Below are positions 12,532 through 24,300 of a DNA stretch of 64,000 nt, piece after piece. The position numbers were made by a program, and so were the translations under genes. The stretch comes from Antedon mediterranea (Eukaryota; Echinodermata; Crinoidea; Comatulida; Antedonidae), in contig NC_092680.1 in NCBI RefSeq assembly GCF_964355755.1, positions 2,767,001-2,831,000 of the forward strand, read 5' to 3'. Under the pieces are notes generated by a model. The model worked only from the letters and a program-made list of their open reading frames with translations, made no database searches and had not been told where the DNA came from. The number at the start of each line of letters is the position of its first letter. Position 1 is the first letter of the stretch.

Positions 12532-13498
12532 AGGGGTGTTGCCTTAGTGGCCCGGGCGCGATTTTTTTTTTTCGTACATATGTTGGGGACCCCCTCATGA
12601 AACGTCACAAAATAAACATGAATAATTCATCAGTTAAATTTGTTGTTCCGTGTGCACCCAAGCGTATAGCAACAAGAAGTGATCTGATTACACAACAACC
12701 GCGATGCGATTCTTTCTACAATAGGCCTAGGATTCTAGGTCAATTCACGTGATTGCCTTCGCGCACCTCTTCTTCACACACACGTCCACTATGCAAAATG
12801 TGTCGAGGCTAATCGACAGCTAGGCAAGACATTAAACTAAGTAGTAATTGGACATAGCCCAAAGAAAGCTTAGACCCACAAGAATAAAGAATGTGTATAA
12901 TTTGTGTACTGTAATTTTTTAATTCTGCTATTTTATTATCAAACAATATGCATGTACTCAAAGGAACTTTAAAAATGCGCGTATATGAACACATGAGATG
13001 GGAAGATTAGACCCACGAGAATAAAAAATGTATTTTTGTGTAATGTTTATTGTTTAATTTTGCTGACTTGTTACTCGGACTGTGTCATACCTAACTAACA
13101 CACACGTCACACACACCAACACAGCTACTACTAGAATAGACATGGGTTTAGAGACTAGTAATTAGGCCTAATAGTATCAATAGAAACTATAATTTTAACA
13201 CGTAATTCTTTAGTAATAAATTATATTAAAAACACCATAAACTAAAGGCTGATTACTTCGACAATCCACACAAAACGCCGCTATTCTATTATGAAACAAT
13301 GGCACGCGGCAACCACAGCGGAGATAGGCCTAGAATTGTACCGCATGTGTAAACTGTAATCACTTCGCTATACGCTTGGGTGCACACGGAACAAGAAAAT
13401 TTAACTGATGAATTATTCATGTTTATTTTGTGACGTTTCATGAGGGGGTCCCCAACTTAAGTACGAAAAAAAAAATCGCGGCCCGGGCAACACCCTTA
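12532..13498. mobile_element. MITE with about 200-bp inverted ends
   Basis: The left end (AGGGGTGTTGCC, then GGCCCGGG, a T-run, and GTTGGGGACCCCCTCATGAA) is matched in inverted order at the right end, and similarity continues for about 200 bases into each side. The interior holds an imperfect direct repeat of roughly 70 bases beginning TTAGACCCAC (about 12868 and 13006). No coding capacity. A CAGGGGCGGACCCAGG stretch just outside the left end is absent on the right, so the exact left boundary is uncertain. Confidence 0.7.
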
Positions 13499-15420
13499 AT
13501 TTCATACTAAATGTTGTTTCTGCCACTAAATTAAAATTGAGTACCATTTCTTCGTATACAATATCCATATTTATACGTTATAGAAGTCCAGTCTGAAAGA
13601 GAATATTTGTAAATTGGCACAGCAGTCACCAATAGGCCTACTATACCGCGCACAGTACAGATAAAGTAGATAAGTTTCTGAGCATACGCAGAACAAATTT
13701 CTGATTGACTAGTTTCTTGTGGTGCGCGCGTCAGACAGCAGGGAGATGTATCTCTCTCTTCATGAGAGGTACGAAAGGAGGCCAACACACACTGTGTTCG
13801 GGAAAAACCCGTCATATGGGTCGTCAATTTGTTCATAATTATTGCGTTTTTCCATAATTTAAGGCCAAATCATAGTTTTGCGTATAGTTTTATTTTTCCG
13901 TGTAGTACCCAGTTTATCTCCGTAATATTAGGGCGAATTTCAGAATTAACAGAGAATTATTATACCGCGTCGGTAGCTGAGCAAACTCGGAACTTGATAG
14001 ACTTAATAGTCATAGTTACAGAGTTTTACGGCATTTTATCATTGTTCAATGTTTTGTTGTTAGCTTATTGTTAAAATTGGTAAAAGAAGTAAGTCTGGCG
14101 CCAACGAATTTAGCGACCTTCACAACCAAAATATTTAAAAAGATTATTTTAAATGGAACGCTACAAAAACAATCCTCCGCTTCATCACTGCATAAATACC
14201 AGACAAGGTCGTATCTTTGTTACGTTTTAAATCAATCCATTTCGATATCACGCAATCCATTTTTCAACAATGGTAGTATAATAATTTTTGATTGAATAGT
14301 GAGGGATTAGTTACAGTGTGTTACCATTGGTAATTTACTGAAAATCCAAAATGAACTTGTGTTATAATACAAGCAATAAAAACTATCACAATTACCTCTA
14401 ATGGATCAAGCATTCACATATGAACTTTGCGACAAAACAAAAATAGCTTATAAATATATTCATTCCTTTTAAATATTAGGCATATTAACAGAAGGCAGCC
14501 AACGGCTGAACAATTCTGCAAACAACGTACGGTACACAGTAAAAAAATGTAAAAGACTCTAACAACAATATAATACAGTACAAATATAACAAAATATAGC
14601 AAAATAGTCAACAAAATATTGATAATAAAATACAATCATTTTAAAGTTAATATTGTGCCTTAAAAGGGGTTATTTGATTGTCAATTGGCTGTGTTTACAA
14701 AGGGCTGCCACACACGCTATGGCTATACCATATTCTTTGGCTATACTAGAAGAGCAGCAGCTGGAAAGATGACAGCACAAGTGAAGAATCTCTTTTTCTA
14801 ATTATTACACATTATTTAGGCCTACTATTAAATATTGTTTTTTTATTAACTATATTTTTTTACATAAAAATTGATTTGTTTAATAAAAGAAACCATTTGG
14901 TTTAGCGACGTTAATTGCTGGTTTGAGGAACGCGATCGCGCAGGCGATCCGTAAAAATGATGGACTGATCGCTTTCGGAAATTCCCTTTTATTGTGTAAA
15001 AAGAGTGATGGTCACAAATAGGAGACCTAGCTACGCAAGAAGGATCAAGTGATTAAGCAAGGAGTTCTTAATTAGAACTCCCTATGTAAGCAGGCCTAGA
15101 ACCATACCACACACCACAAGTGGCGAACGTCCCCTACGAAAAGCAACACGTGCGCAGTGTAACTAAAATGAACTAACTTTTTTTGCGGGGCTAATACTAA
15201 TAGAGACGGCAAATGATGTAAAATCACGAATTTTCTTTGTAAAATAAATTGAAAATACACTGGAAACGGCGGGATTACTAGCCTAGCTATTTTATGATAC
15301 GATCTTGCTATTTAGTAATAAAAGTAATATTTGCCTGCTGGCTATATACTACAGAAAATGCACAAAATCATCATATGGGCTAGGCCTATGCCTAGGCTAG
15401 TCTGGTTTGAAAGGGCACTT
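13499..15420. other. AT-rich interior, nothing recognised
   Basis: Open frames of 60-100 codons occur on both strands but none shows a recognisable domain, splice context or conserved motif. It lies inside the candidate 7.9-kb composite. Confidence 0.5.
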
Positions 15421-15475
15421 CAGGAAAAAGGGGGTTCGTTCGAACCCTACGAACCCCCCTGGCTACGGGCTTGAT

Positions 15476-16734
15476 TTATCCTTTCCGACGGGGTGCAATC
15501 GATCCTCTCCGCATTTTTTACTTGTACTTTATTTTTTATTTTTAAAATTTTATTAAAACTATAATTCCATAACCTAACTCCAGTAAATATTGATAGATTT
15601 TTTTTACAAATGTTGGTAATGTAATTTATTTAGTCTTTATTTTATCGCTTAAAAAATCACTTATTACCATAGTGCGCATATTTTGTTTTTGTTCCAAAAA
15701 CCATCTGTTTTCCATGATAATGAAACAGGTGGAAGAGAAGTCTATTTATAAACAGTGTCCTTTCACAGTGACCGCCATCAGTAGCACAAATCACCATCTA
15801 CACATTACATAGGTCAGATATGAGTGGTGTTTTGGCGCCATTCATGTTGTGACGAGATCTTGCGAAATTCCACGTTTTATAATGTTTATAATGTCTGCGC
15901 TTAAAAATCATTACTATGCACTGTGTATTGTTATTGTTCTCAAAACAACCATCTGTTGCCCATGGTAATGAAATCAGATTTGCCAAAATTATTTGAAACA
16001 TAAAAAATACTTTAAAAACTCCAATATTTGTTATGGTCCAAAACTTTGGAATTCTTTAGAATCCTCCCTCCTGGCTACTCAATGTTGAACACATTCAGTT
16101 AGGTCTCTCCATCTCTATTTCAGTGTATTGCAGGTAAAAAGTTTAACATTTTTGTATTGTTTTGTTCTTTTCTCATGCCATAATGTACTTGTATCTTAAT
16201 TTAAGTTCATTTATATTTCGTGTGTGGAGAATAACATTAACAAAGATAGCATATAGGCCTAGCTGTAAAGATATCTCTATAATTCAAACTAAACTTTCTA
16301 GTTAAAACTGATTAATCTGTCTAGTTAAAACTAAATATCTCTCTAGACATCGTTCTAGAAAAACATATCTATTTAAAAACAACAAGCATTCTCTCCAAAT
16401 AGGCAGTTGTTTGGCTCGCCATATGAATCTCTTACGTCTGTATTTGTTGTTGTCTTTCGTGTGAACCCACCTTTATTATTTCCACTCTTTTTCTTCTTTT
16501 TTTTCTACTTCTTACAAATAAGTTGAAACCAATAATAAGAATATGTTAAAATGTTAAAAGGTTTAAATACTTAATTTATAGAAATTGTATTCTGGGCCTA
16601 TACCCATGACTTTAAACAATGCATTAAAATAATGTTTTATACATAAACAAACAATAAAAATTTGGCTTCAACGATACAAATTGTAACCATAACAAATATA
16701 TTTAAAACAAATTGTAAATTGGTTCAGAGCCATC
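15476..16734. other. Intergenic, nothing recognised
   Basis: AT-rich; no gene or clear repeat family visible. Confidence 0.5.
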
Positions 16735-17943
16735 GGGTTGGTGAACATCAGTCCAAAATACGCAGATTTTTTTCCAAAATACGTCAAGTTGAGGGCGCTA
16801 TACTAATCCAAAATACGCGAGTCTTTCCAAAATACGTTGACTTGAGGGCGCTATTCATTTTCCAAAATACGCGAATTGTCCAAAATACGTCAAGTTGAGG
16901 GCGCTATAAATTATCCCAAATACATGAATTGTCCAAAATACGTCAAATTGAGGGCGCTATTTATTTCCAAAATACGCGATTTGTCCAAAATACGTCAATT
17001 TGCAATTTGGGACCGCTAGTAATTTTCCAAAATACGTCAACTTGAGGGCGGCAAACTTTTTTTCCAAAATACTAGAGCCTTTCCAAATGTATCATATTGA
17101 GAGTGTAAGGTAAAATTACAGTTTAATGTATTAAAAAAATGTTTCTTGGAATAAAACAAACAAGTACATTTTAGTTATAAATGAAAGTATTAGAAGGCAT
17201 ATTTTTTTGTAAATAAAATGTCATAGAGTAGGCAATTATTATTTTTCAATGTAATCATTTATTACTGAAAAACAACAAATATATGCCAACATCAGTCAAT
17301 AGACAGTGCCTATAATATACGTTAATAATGTCTGAACGATGTACGATTGCATTGCCAGACGTAGCTAGTTTAAATGCGGCATAAACCGGCTACAAAACCA
17401 GCATGTACGTATATAGTATTTAAGTATAGTCATAGGTATGTGTTATATATTTGGTGATCTACAAAATCGATATTTTTTCCGAGCTCGACAGGCCAACATC
17501 GCTTTCAATTTAATGTACAGTACTTATGGTCTAATAAGTTACCTAATCTGAAATCTAACATAATAATTATTTCATATAATATATAATAATAAAAAGCATG
17601 GTATTGTGATTAAAATAATATCAATAATTAATTGGTTAGAAGAAGTAAAGGAGTTATTTAAATTGCGTATTTTGGAAAATGAATAGCGCTCTCAAGTTGA
17701 CGTATTTTGGAAAATTACAAGTGGTTCCCAATTGACGTATTTTGGACAAATCGCGTATTTTGGAAAATGACTAGCGCCCTCAACTTGACGTATTTTGGAC
17801 AATTCGCGTATTTTGGAAAATGAATAGCGCCCCCAAGTCGACATATTTTGGAAAGACTCGCGTATTTTGGATTAGTATAGCGCCCTCAACTTGACGTATT
17901 TTGGAAAAAATTCTGCGTATTTTGGACTGAATTTCACCAACCC
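16735..17943. mobile_element. Fold-back element with tandem subrepeats in its arms
   Basis: Outer ends GGGTTGGTGAA and TTCACCAACCC are inverted. Each arm of roughly 300-350 bases is itself a tandem series of two alternating words, TCCAAAATACGCG and TCCAAAATACGTCAA, followed by a TTGAGGGCGCTAT spacer; the right arm carries the same series reverse-complemented (CGTATTTTGGA, ATAGCGCCCTCAA). The roughly 560-bp middle is AT-rich and non-coding. Inverted arms made of internal tandem repeats are the hallmark of fold-back elements. It ends about 140 bases upstream of the xanthine dehydrogenase start codon. Confidence 0.8.
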
Positions 17944-18081
17944 TATTGCGTATGAATTTGGTTTGTAGTACAGCGCCGCCAACGAATTAGCGCATTGGAA
18001 AACCATATGATAGATAATACGTTGAGCACAAGAATCATTCATATTTGTGTATTGACCTAGACGAGTTAAATATCCAAAAAA

Positions 18082-21000
18082 ATGTCAAAAAAGGAGGAGA
18101 CAGAGTTCATTTTCTTTTGTAATGGACGGAAGGTGGGTAAAACTTATAAGTAAAATAACTTTAACTTATTGTAATTATTCAATGTGGATCCTTTTTTAAG
18201 GAATTATTTGTCATTTCAATTTCTTTATCTATAATTTTCAGATTGTTGACCTAAATATTGATCCCAGTATGACGTTACTCAGTTACCTGCGTCGAAAATG
18301 TATCCTTATTACAACAAAATCGTAACCCAACTAATAACATATTTTGTATATACATAAATATTAGTAACAACTATTAGGTTTCACATTTAAACAGATATAT
18401 ACTGTACATATACTATTGTTTTTACTACTTTGCGGAATTTGTTTCATGAATGCATGTATTATAAGGGACCCTTGCACTTTATTTATATACACGTGTTATA
18501 ATTTCATTTTCATTTTATAGTTGTAGTCTCTCGACTATATATTATATGTCAACCAATATATGTCAATTGTTAATGTTATGATATAATATTTTTGGTCAAT
18601 AAATGTTTCTTGAATGAATGAATGAATTTGACCAACAAACCATAAGATAAAATATACAGAGATAAATTGATAAAGGACTGTTAAAATAAATAAGATTACT
18701 GTAACTACAAGAGTAGCAGTCCCTCTGAATAATAGTCTAAGGACAATGCTACAGTGTATTTAGAGCAACCAAGCGTATCCGTCGTTGTCCACTATCAAGT
18801 AAGTTTGACCAGACCACTATCAAGCCATGACCATACTTGACCATACAAAATATAATACAGTACATAATACAAAAACATTGGCACAGGGCAGAGCAGAGCA
18901 ACACATTACCCTTTGCAGCAAATTAAACAAAAACAATAACAGAACAAAAAAAAAACATTTTACGGAATATATCATTATTATCTGTTGGATCACTGAGTTT
19001 ATTGTATATTAGACCAGTGTGAGAGATAGCACTTTTTAAGGTTGACTAAGTCGTGACAATTGTTTAGACCTTAATTACTTTTCAGTGGGGCTAACAGGAT
19101 CCAAGCTAGGTTGTGGTGAAGGAGGATGCGGTGCATGTACTGTTATGGTGTCTAGTTATAATAAATTGACAACAAATATAACGTAAGACAACTACAACTA
19201 GTAGACTGGCCAAATAACTATATGTAGTATTTTGTATTTGTATTCAAAGAAATATATCAAATATGGCTAATTGTGGCCTACGTCTTTTCAACGTTATATT
19301 TTAACTAAGGTTACAGTAGTGATAATAAGAAAAGTTTTTTAAGATTATATCAGCATAGTAAATCAGAATAAAAATCGTTGATTTGACGGAAATAATCAGT
19401 AAGGTCACGCAATGTAACAAATTAATAATTATTATAATGGACCAGAATGGACACTTGCCAGTTAAACCCCACTTATTTTTTATACAGTACCGGTATATAA
19501 AATGTAAAATGAACAATTGTATTAATTTGGCAACCATCTCGCTGTGACTGACATTAAAAATTAATTACTAGAATATACGCGTGAACTACTACTGGTCAGT
19601 AACAGTATCTTTAAGATCTAGGCCTTCACAAAGCCGCAATAAAGCTAAAACGGTTGAAAAAGTCATTCAAGAATAAATTAGAAAATACAATTAATTAGGG
19701 ATTAGGGTGAAGATATAATCTGTAGGCCTACACTACACCAAATACACACTGCACAATAATGGGAAATGCATTAGTGTAGGCCTACTAAAGTTGAATGACA
19801 ATTAATTATTATTGAATTACAGTCGACTCCGCCTAAGTCGAATTCGCGTAAGTCGAAAAATCGCGAAAGTCGAATGTTTATGAAAGTCCCAATTCTTTCC
19901 TATACATTACACTCATTTTCAACGTATCTACGATGCATGGTCAAGTTGGTAAGTCACGGTCAATGTGCATTGAACCGTATAGGACAATTTATTTTTGCAG
20001 TCACGTAGCCGTAAACGCATGTTTGACAACAGTATGCCAAGTGTACCTGACGTCAGTAACAACTGTAGAGGGGATTGGAAGTATAGAAGACGGATTACAT
20101 CCAGTTCAGGTGTTTGTAAATGCTAATACTATTATAAAACTTTTAAACCAATATTTGCTTTAAAAAGCGTGAATCACTCTTTTTTTCGTTGTGGACAACC
20201 ACTGCAATTTGTTTATTCTACGTAAAATACTATTTTTATTTGTTTTCACATTTATACATCCAACAGCCAAGGACAATAGCAGGCTTTCTTAAAGACACAT
20301 TACAAATATATATTTAAAAAAAAACACAGAACAACAACAACAAGACGAAAACAACAGGCAGAAAAGTTACGAATAAAAACGGTTAAAATTTTAAAAATTA
20401 AAAGTTATATACACATACAGTATTTATTCAATTTAAATTAATAAAGGTTTTGACCATTGCAGCATCTGGATGATGGTGTGTTCCCATTCTCATTGTTAGA
20501 CTATGTTTTACAGTAGTATCATAAAATTAATCGTACATACATGTAATTCATGTTTTATGTAAAGGAAAGGATAGCAAAAGCACATGGTTCTCAGTGTGGC
20601 TTCTGTACCTCTGGCATCGTCATGTCTATGTACACCCTCCTGAGAAACAACGATCAACCATGTATGCCAGACATTGAAGACGCCTTTCAGGGCAACTTAT
20701 GCAGATGTACTGGTTACCGACCAATCTTGGAGGGATACAGAACTTTTACAAAGGTAATATCATTAAAAAATAAAATGGAATCGAAATCTGGCTAGCAACT
20801 ATTGCTGATAACGTGATATTTTGGTTTGCCTATTTAAACAGAAGGAATTCGTTCTTTTGTTCATTTGTTACCATTTTTACAAAACACCGAATTTTCCTAT
20901 TTTATATTTTCTATAGAATAAATAATTGTCCCTACCAATGATCCTATATAAGATCATCAATCATATGAACACTGAGCGTTAACATTGTAGTGTTTTTGTA

Positions 21001-21372
21001 TTCATCTGTGGAAAATTACTTCCATTTATTGTCATATGCATATAAAATATACATAGAAATCTGACTGAACAATACTTTTATAGATTTAATCGGTTTGTAA
21101 AATTATTGTTTATGCTAATCTTCATGAGTGTGTGTTATCGTTAATAATATTTTGTTTTAAACCAAGCCCTTTGTAATTTGTAACTGTATTGTTTTCATTA
21201 ATTTCATAACGTCGCAATCAAATTAAGGTTTTTAATTCCAAAGGAATCAGAAATTAATGGTATTGGATGCAAAACGAATTGCAAAACATGTTGTCAGAAC
21301 AAAAAAGGATCGAAAAAAGTTTGTGCAAATGGAAACACACAAAGCTGTAAATCCAACAGTGGAATCAATGGA
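18082..21372 (+). CDS. XDH exons 1-6: two [2Fe-2S] cluster domains and linker
   Basis: Residues 1-168 hold both iron-sulfur domains. The plant-ferredoxin-like cluster is ligated by Cys46, Cys51, Cys54 ([13 protein letters not shown]) and Cys76. The helical domain cluster is ligated by Cys116, Cys119 (QCGFCTSG), Cys151 and Cys153 ([10 protein letters not shown]). All eight cysteines align with the bovine ligands at a constant offset of three residues. Exon 6 (residues 169-211) is a lysine- and cysteine-rich linker, where the mammalian enzyme also has a variable Cys-rich linker. Confidence 0.95.
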
Positions 21373-24300
21373 GTAAGTATCATTGATAAGTGACAACTGT
21401 AAAAACAAGAATTTTTTCTTACTATAACAACCTTCTACATGCATCTCAATATTTATCAGCAAAAGTTTTCATAGAATCTCTTTTCCCAGACGTGGTTTGG
21501 GGTGTGCCCAGCCTGAGTTTCCAAATACCCATTTTTTCAGCCGTAGTAAACTTTAAGCTACCGCATGATAACTGTTTCCTAATGTTTCCATTCTCTTGAA
21601 TATACCTGCCTAAAGGAGCTATATATAATTGTTTATAATAACAGTCTAGCCCATGAAGGCGTGTTTAGTAAGTTTGTAATGTCTTGAGTTCAATTACTCC
21701 AGGCCTACTATGTGAATTACGATAACGGCTTTAGAACGTAAAAATACCCCTTATTTATAAGCAAAACAACTATCCCATATTAAAGGTTGGTTTAGTGTTA
21801 TGGTACGAATAGTTCTAGAATAAGATAAGATCTAATAAATGTTTTTTCCTTCTACACATGTTTTGCACAAAGAAGAAGAAGAAACTTGATTAATCCATGG
21901 GTCAAACTTTGAAGGTTAACTTTCTTAAAAGATTATACAATGTTCGGCAAATAAAACAATACGCTTTCTTTTACAGATTTCAACAACTTTGTTTCAACCA
22001 TCTGAATTTACATCGTATGACTCTACAAAAGATATCATGTTTCCACAAGAGCTTATTTTGGTAAATATCAAACCTTTATTGTATAAAGCTTGTTTCTCAC
22101 TAGCGACGCAACGTAACGCAACCTACGTAACGTAAGAAAATGCCCTTCCAATAATTGTGTTTGTCCCTGCCTGCGTGAAATCAAACCTGCGATGTTTGTA
22201 GCATGCACTGTTGCGTCGTCGGTTCCCACTTGTGATTACGCAATACGCAATACATCGCTGCGTTGCGTCGCTAGTGGGAACCACACTTTAGATTATGTAT
22301 GACGTCTCCTCAATCATGTTTTTGTTTCCATTTCAATTTCCTCAAGATGATAGAAAATGAAAAGCCAATGCCTGTGCGCTTTACGTGTAATGACGCCACA
22401 TGGTTACGACCCGTAAATCTTCAACAGATGCTAGATATGAGAAAACGGTTTCCAGACGCAAAAATTGTTGCAGGAAATACGGAAGTTGGTTAGTATCAAA
22501 TTCTGCATATGTCATTGATTGTACTGACTATACTGACAATCATCTAGGTTCGATGTACGTGGTGTTTTAATGCATTTTATTTCTGTTACTAGGTTTGTAC
22601 AGTATGTAGAGACAATGTATAAAATCCCACTTAAAATCCGTATTTCACACTGGCATATTCGGATATTTTTGTATATTAGGAGTTGAAATACAACAGAGAA
22701 AAATGATATATCCCGTAACAGTTTCGGTTGCCCACGTGACTGAATTAAACATTATTGAGTTGTATGACGAAGGTGTAAGAATTGGAGCATCTGTAACGCT
22801 GTCACGAATCGACACATTCCTAAGAGACACGATAAAGAAGACCCCAGGTATTAATATTATGCATAAAATATCCAGGTGACTATGTACAGTGGCGTACAAT
22901 GGTTGTGCTGGGACGGGGTGGTTAAGAATTGCTATACTGTGTGCAAGATAAAGCTTGGTTCCCACTAGCGACGCAATCTACACAACGTAAGAAAATGTCC
23001 TTCCAATAATTGTGTTTTCCTCCGCCTGCGTGAAATCAAACCCCTTTGCGTTCTAGTGGGACCCGTACGCTTTAGAATTATGACGTCGACGATCTATATT
23101 TTATAAAATGCTGAACCAGACATTTGAATGAAAACTCTAATAATAATAATTTAACATTATTATTATACCTCAAGACTTAAGAAACTACAAAATAAATTAA
23201 CCACAAACTCAATTGTTTGTGTTTGTTGAATTCTTCTACTTTACAGATTACAAATGTAAATCGTTAGTTGCAATTGTCGATATGCTTCACTGGTTTGCTG
23301 GACAGCAAATTAGGAACGTTGCAGTAAGTTTATCCGCGGAAATAAAAAGTGTCTTTTGCGCTTGCGTATTCATATCCCACTTTTTGCAATACGTAAAACT
23401 TCACAAAACCAATCACAGGATTATGAGTATGCTACTCGCTCTCTGCAAATATTTGTGTATCTCTTAAGCTCTGTTTATCACATTTTATGGACATGATGTC
23501 ATATCACTAATATATTTGGGAATATCAATACCATATTCAAACTAGTTTGATAAGTGTAGACAGAGCTTTAGTGTCTCCTGTTCTCTTTTCTTTTTGAATA
23601 TTTTCATCAACAAACCATGCCTTAAATATTTATTTTAGGCTGTTGGTGGAAATATAATTACCGGAAGTCCAATATCTGATTTAAATCCAATATTCATGGC
23701 TGCCGGGAGTACGCTCGAGTTTGCTGACACCGATGGTAATGTTCCAATATTGTTCGGCTAATGTTTTTTTTAATTATTATTATTCTGGCCCTTCCTTTAA
23801 TAATAATAATTCATGCTTATATTATTCAATTCCACGTACAAAAGCCTATTGATGAAACATATGAAGCCTACTAATTAGCATAAATTATAATTATTTCATG
23901 ATACACATTCAAATGTTATTAGGAGTTCGGCGTATGGTCTCAATCAAAAATGATTTTTTTACTGGCTATCGGAAGAATTCTATGAAGGAAAATGAAACTC
24001 TGATTTCAATTACTGTACCTTTTACAAAGCAAGTAAGTTTTTTCGAAAGAAATCATAGTTCGACTTAATTATTCTATACAAACTTACAACCAAGGGATAC
24101 TGTTCATATTAAGATCGTTTTATAGATCTTTTTCTCTTTCTTTAGCTAATATTTTATTAAGGTCTAACGAAAATATTATTTCTTAGATATGATCTTGTAG
24201 GCCTATTTGAAGTCCATAAGCCTTTTTCAAAGTGTTACATTGTCAATTATTCTGTAAAGGTTTCATCTCTGTTGACTAATGCAGTATCTGTATTGTGTTT

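Larger units (their letters stand above)
7585..15475. mobile_element. Candidate 7.9-kb composite bounded by inverted ATCAAGCCCGTAGCCAGG
   Basis: ATCAAGCCCGTAGCCAGG at the left edge is matched exactly by its reverse complement at the right edge, and both are followed inward by G-rich stretches (AGGGGGGTTC and its counterpart). Between them lie a 3.4-kb palindromic element and a MITE. Either this is one long transposon that later received insertions, or the two ends belong to separate copies of one family in opposite orientation. No transposase is visible in the remaining interior. Confidence 0.35.

Noticed and set aside
12221-12752. Overlapping 124-125 codon frames on both strands
   Set aside because: They run across a MITE end with a T-run and low-complexity sequence; no domain recognised.
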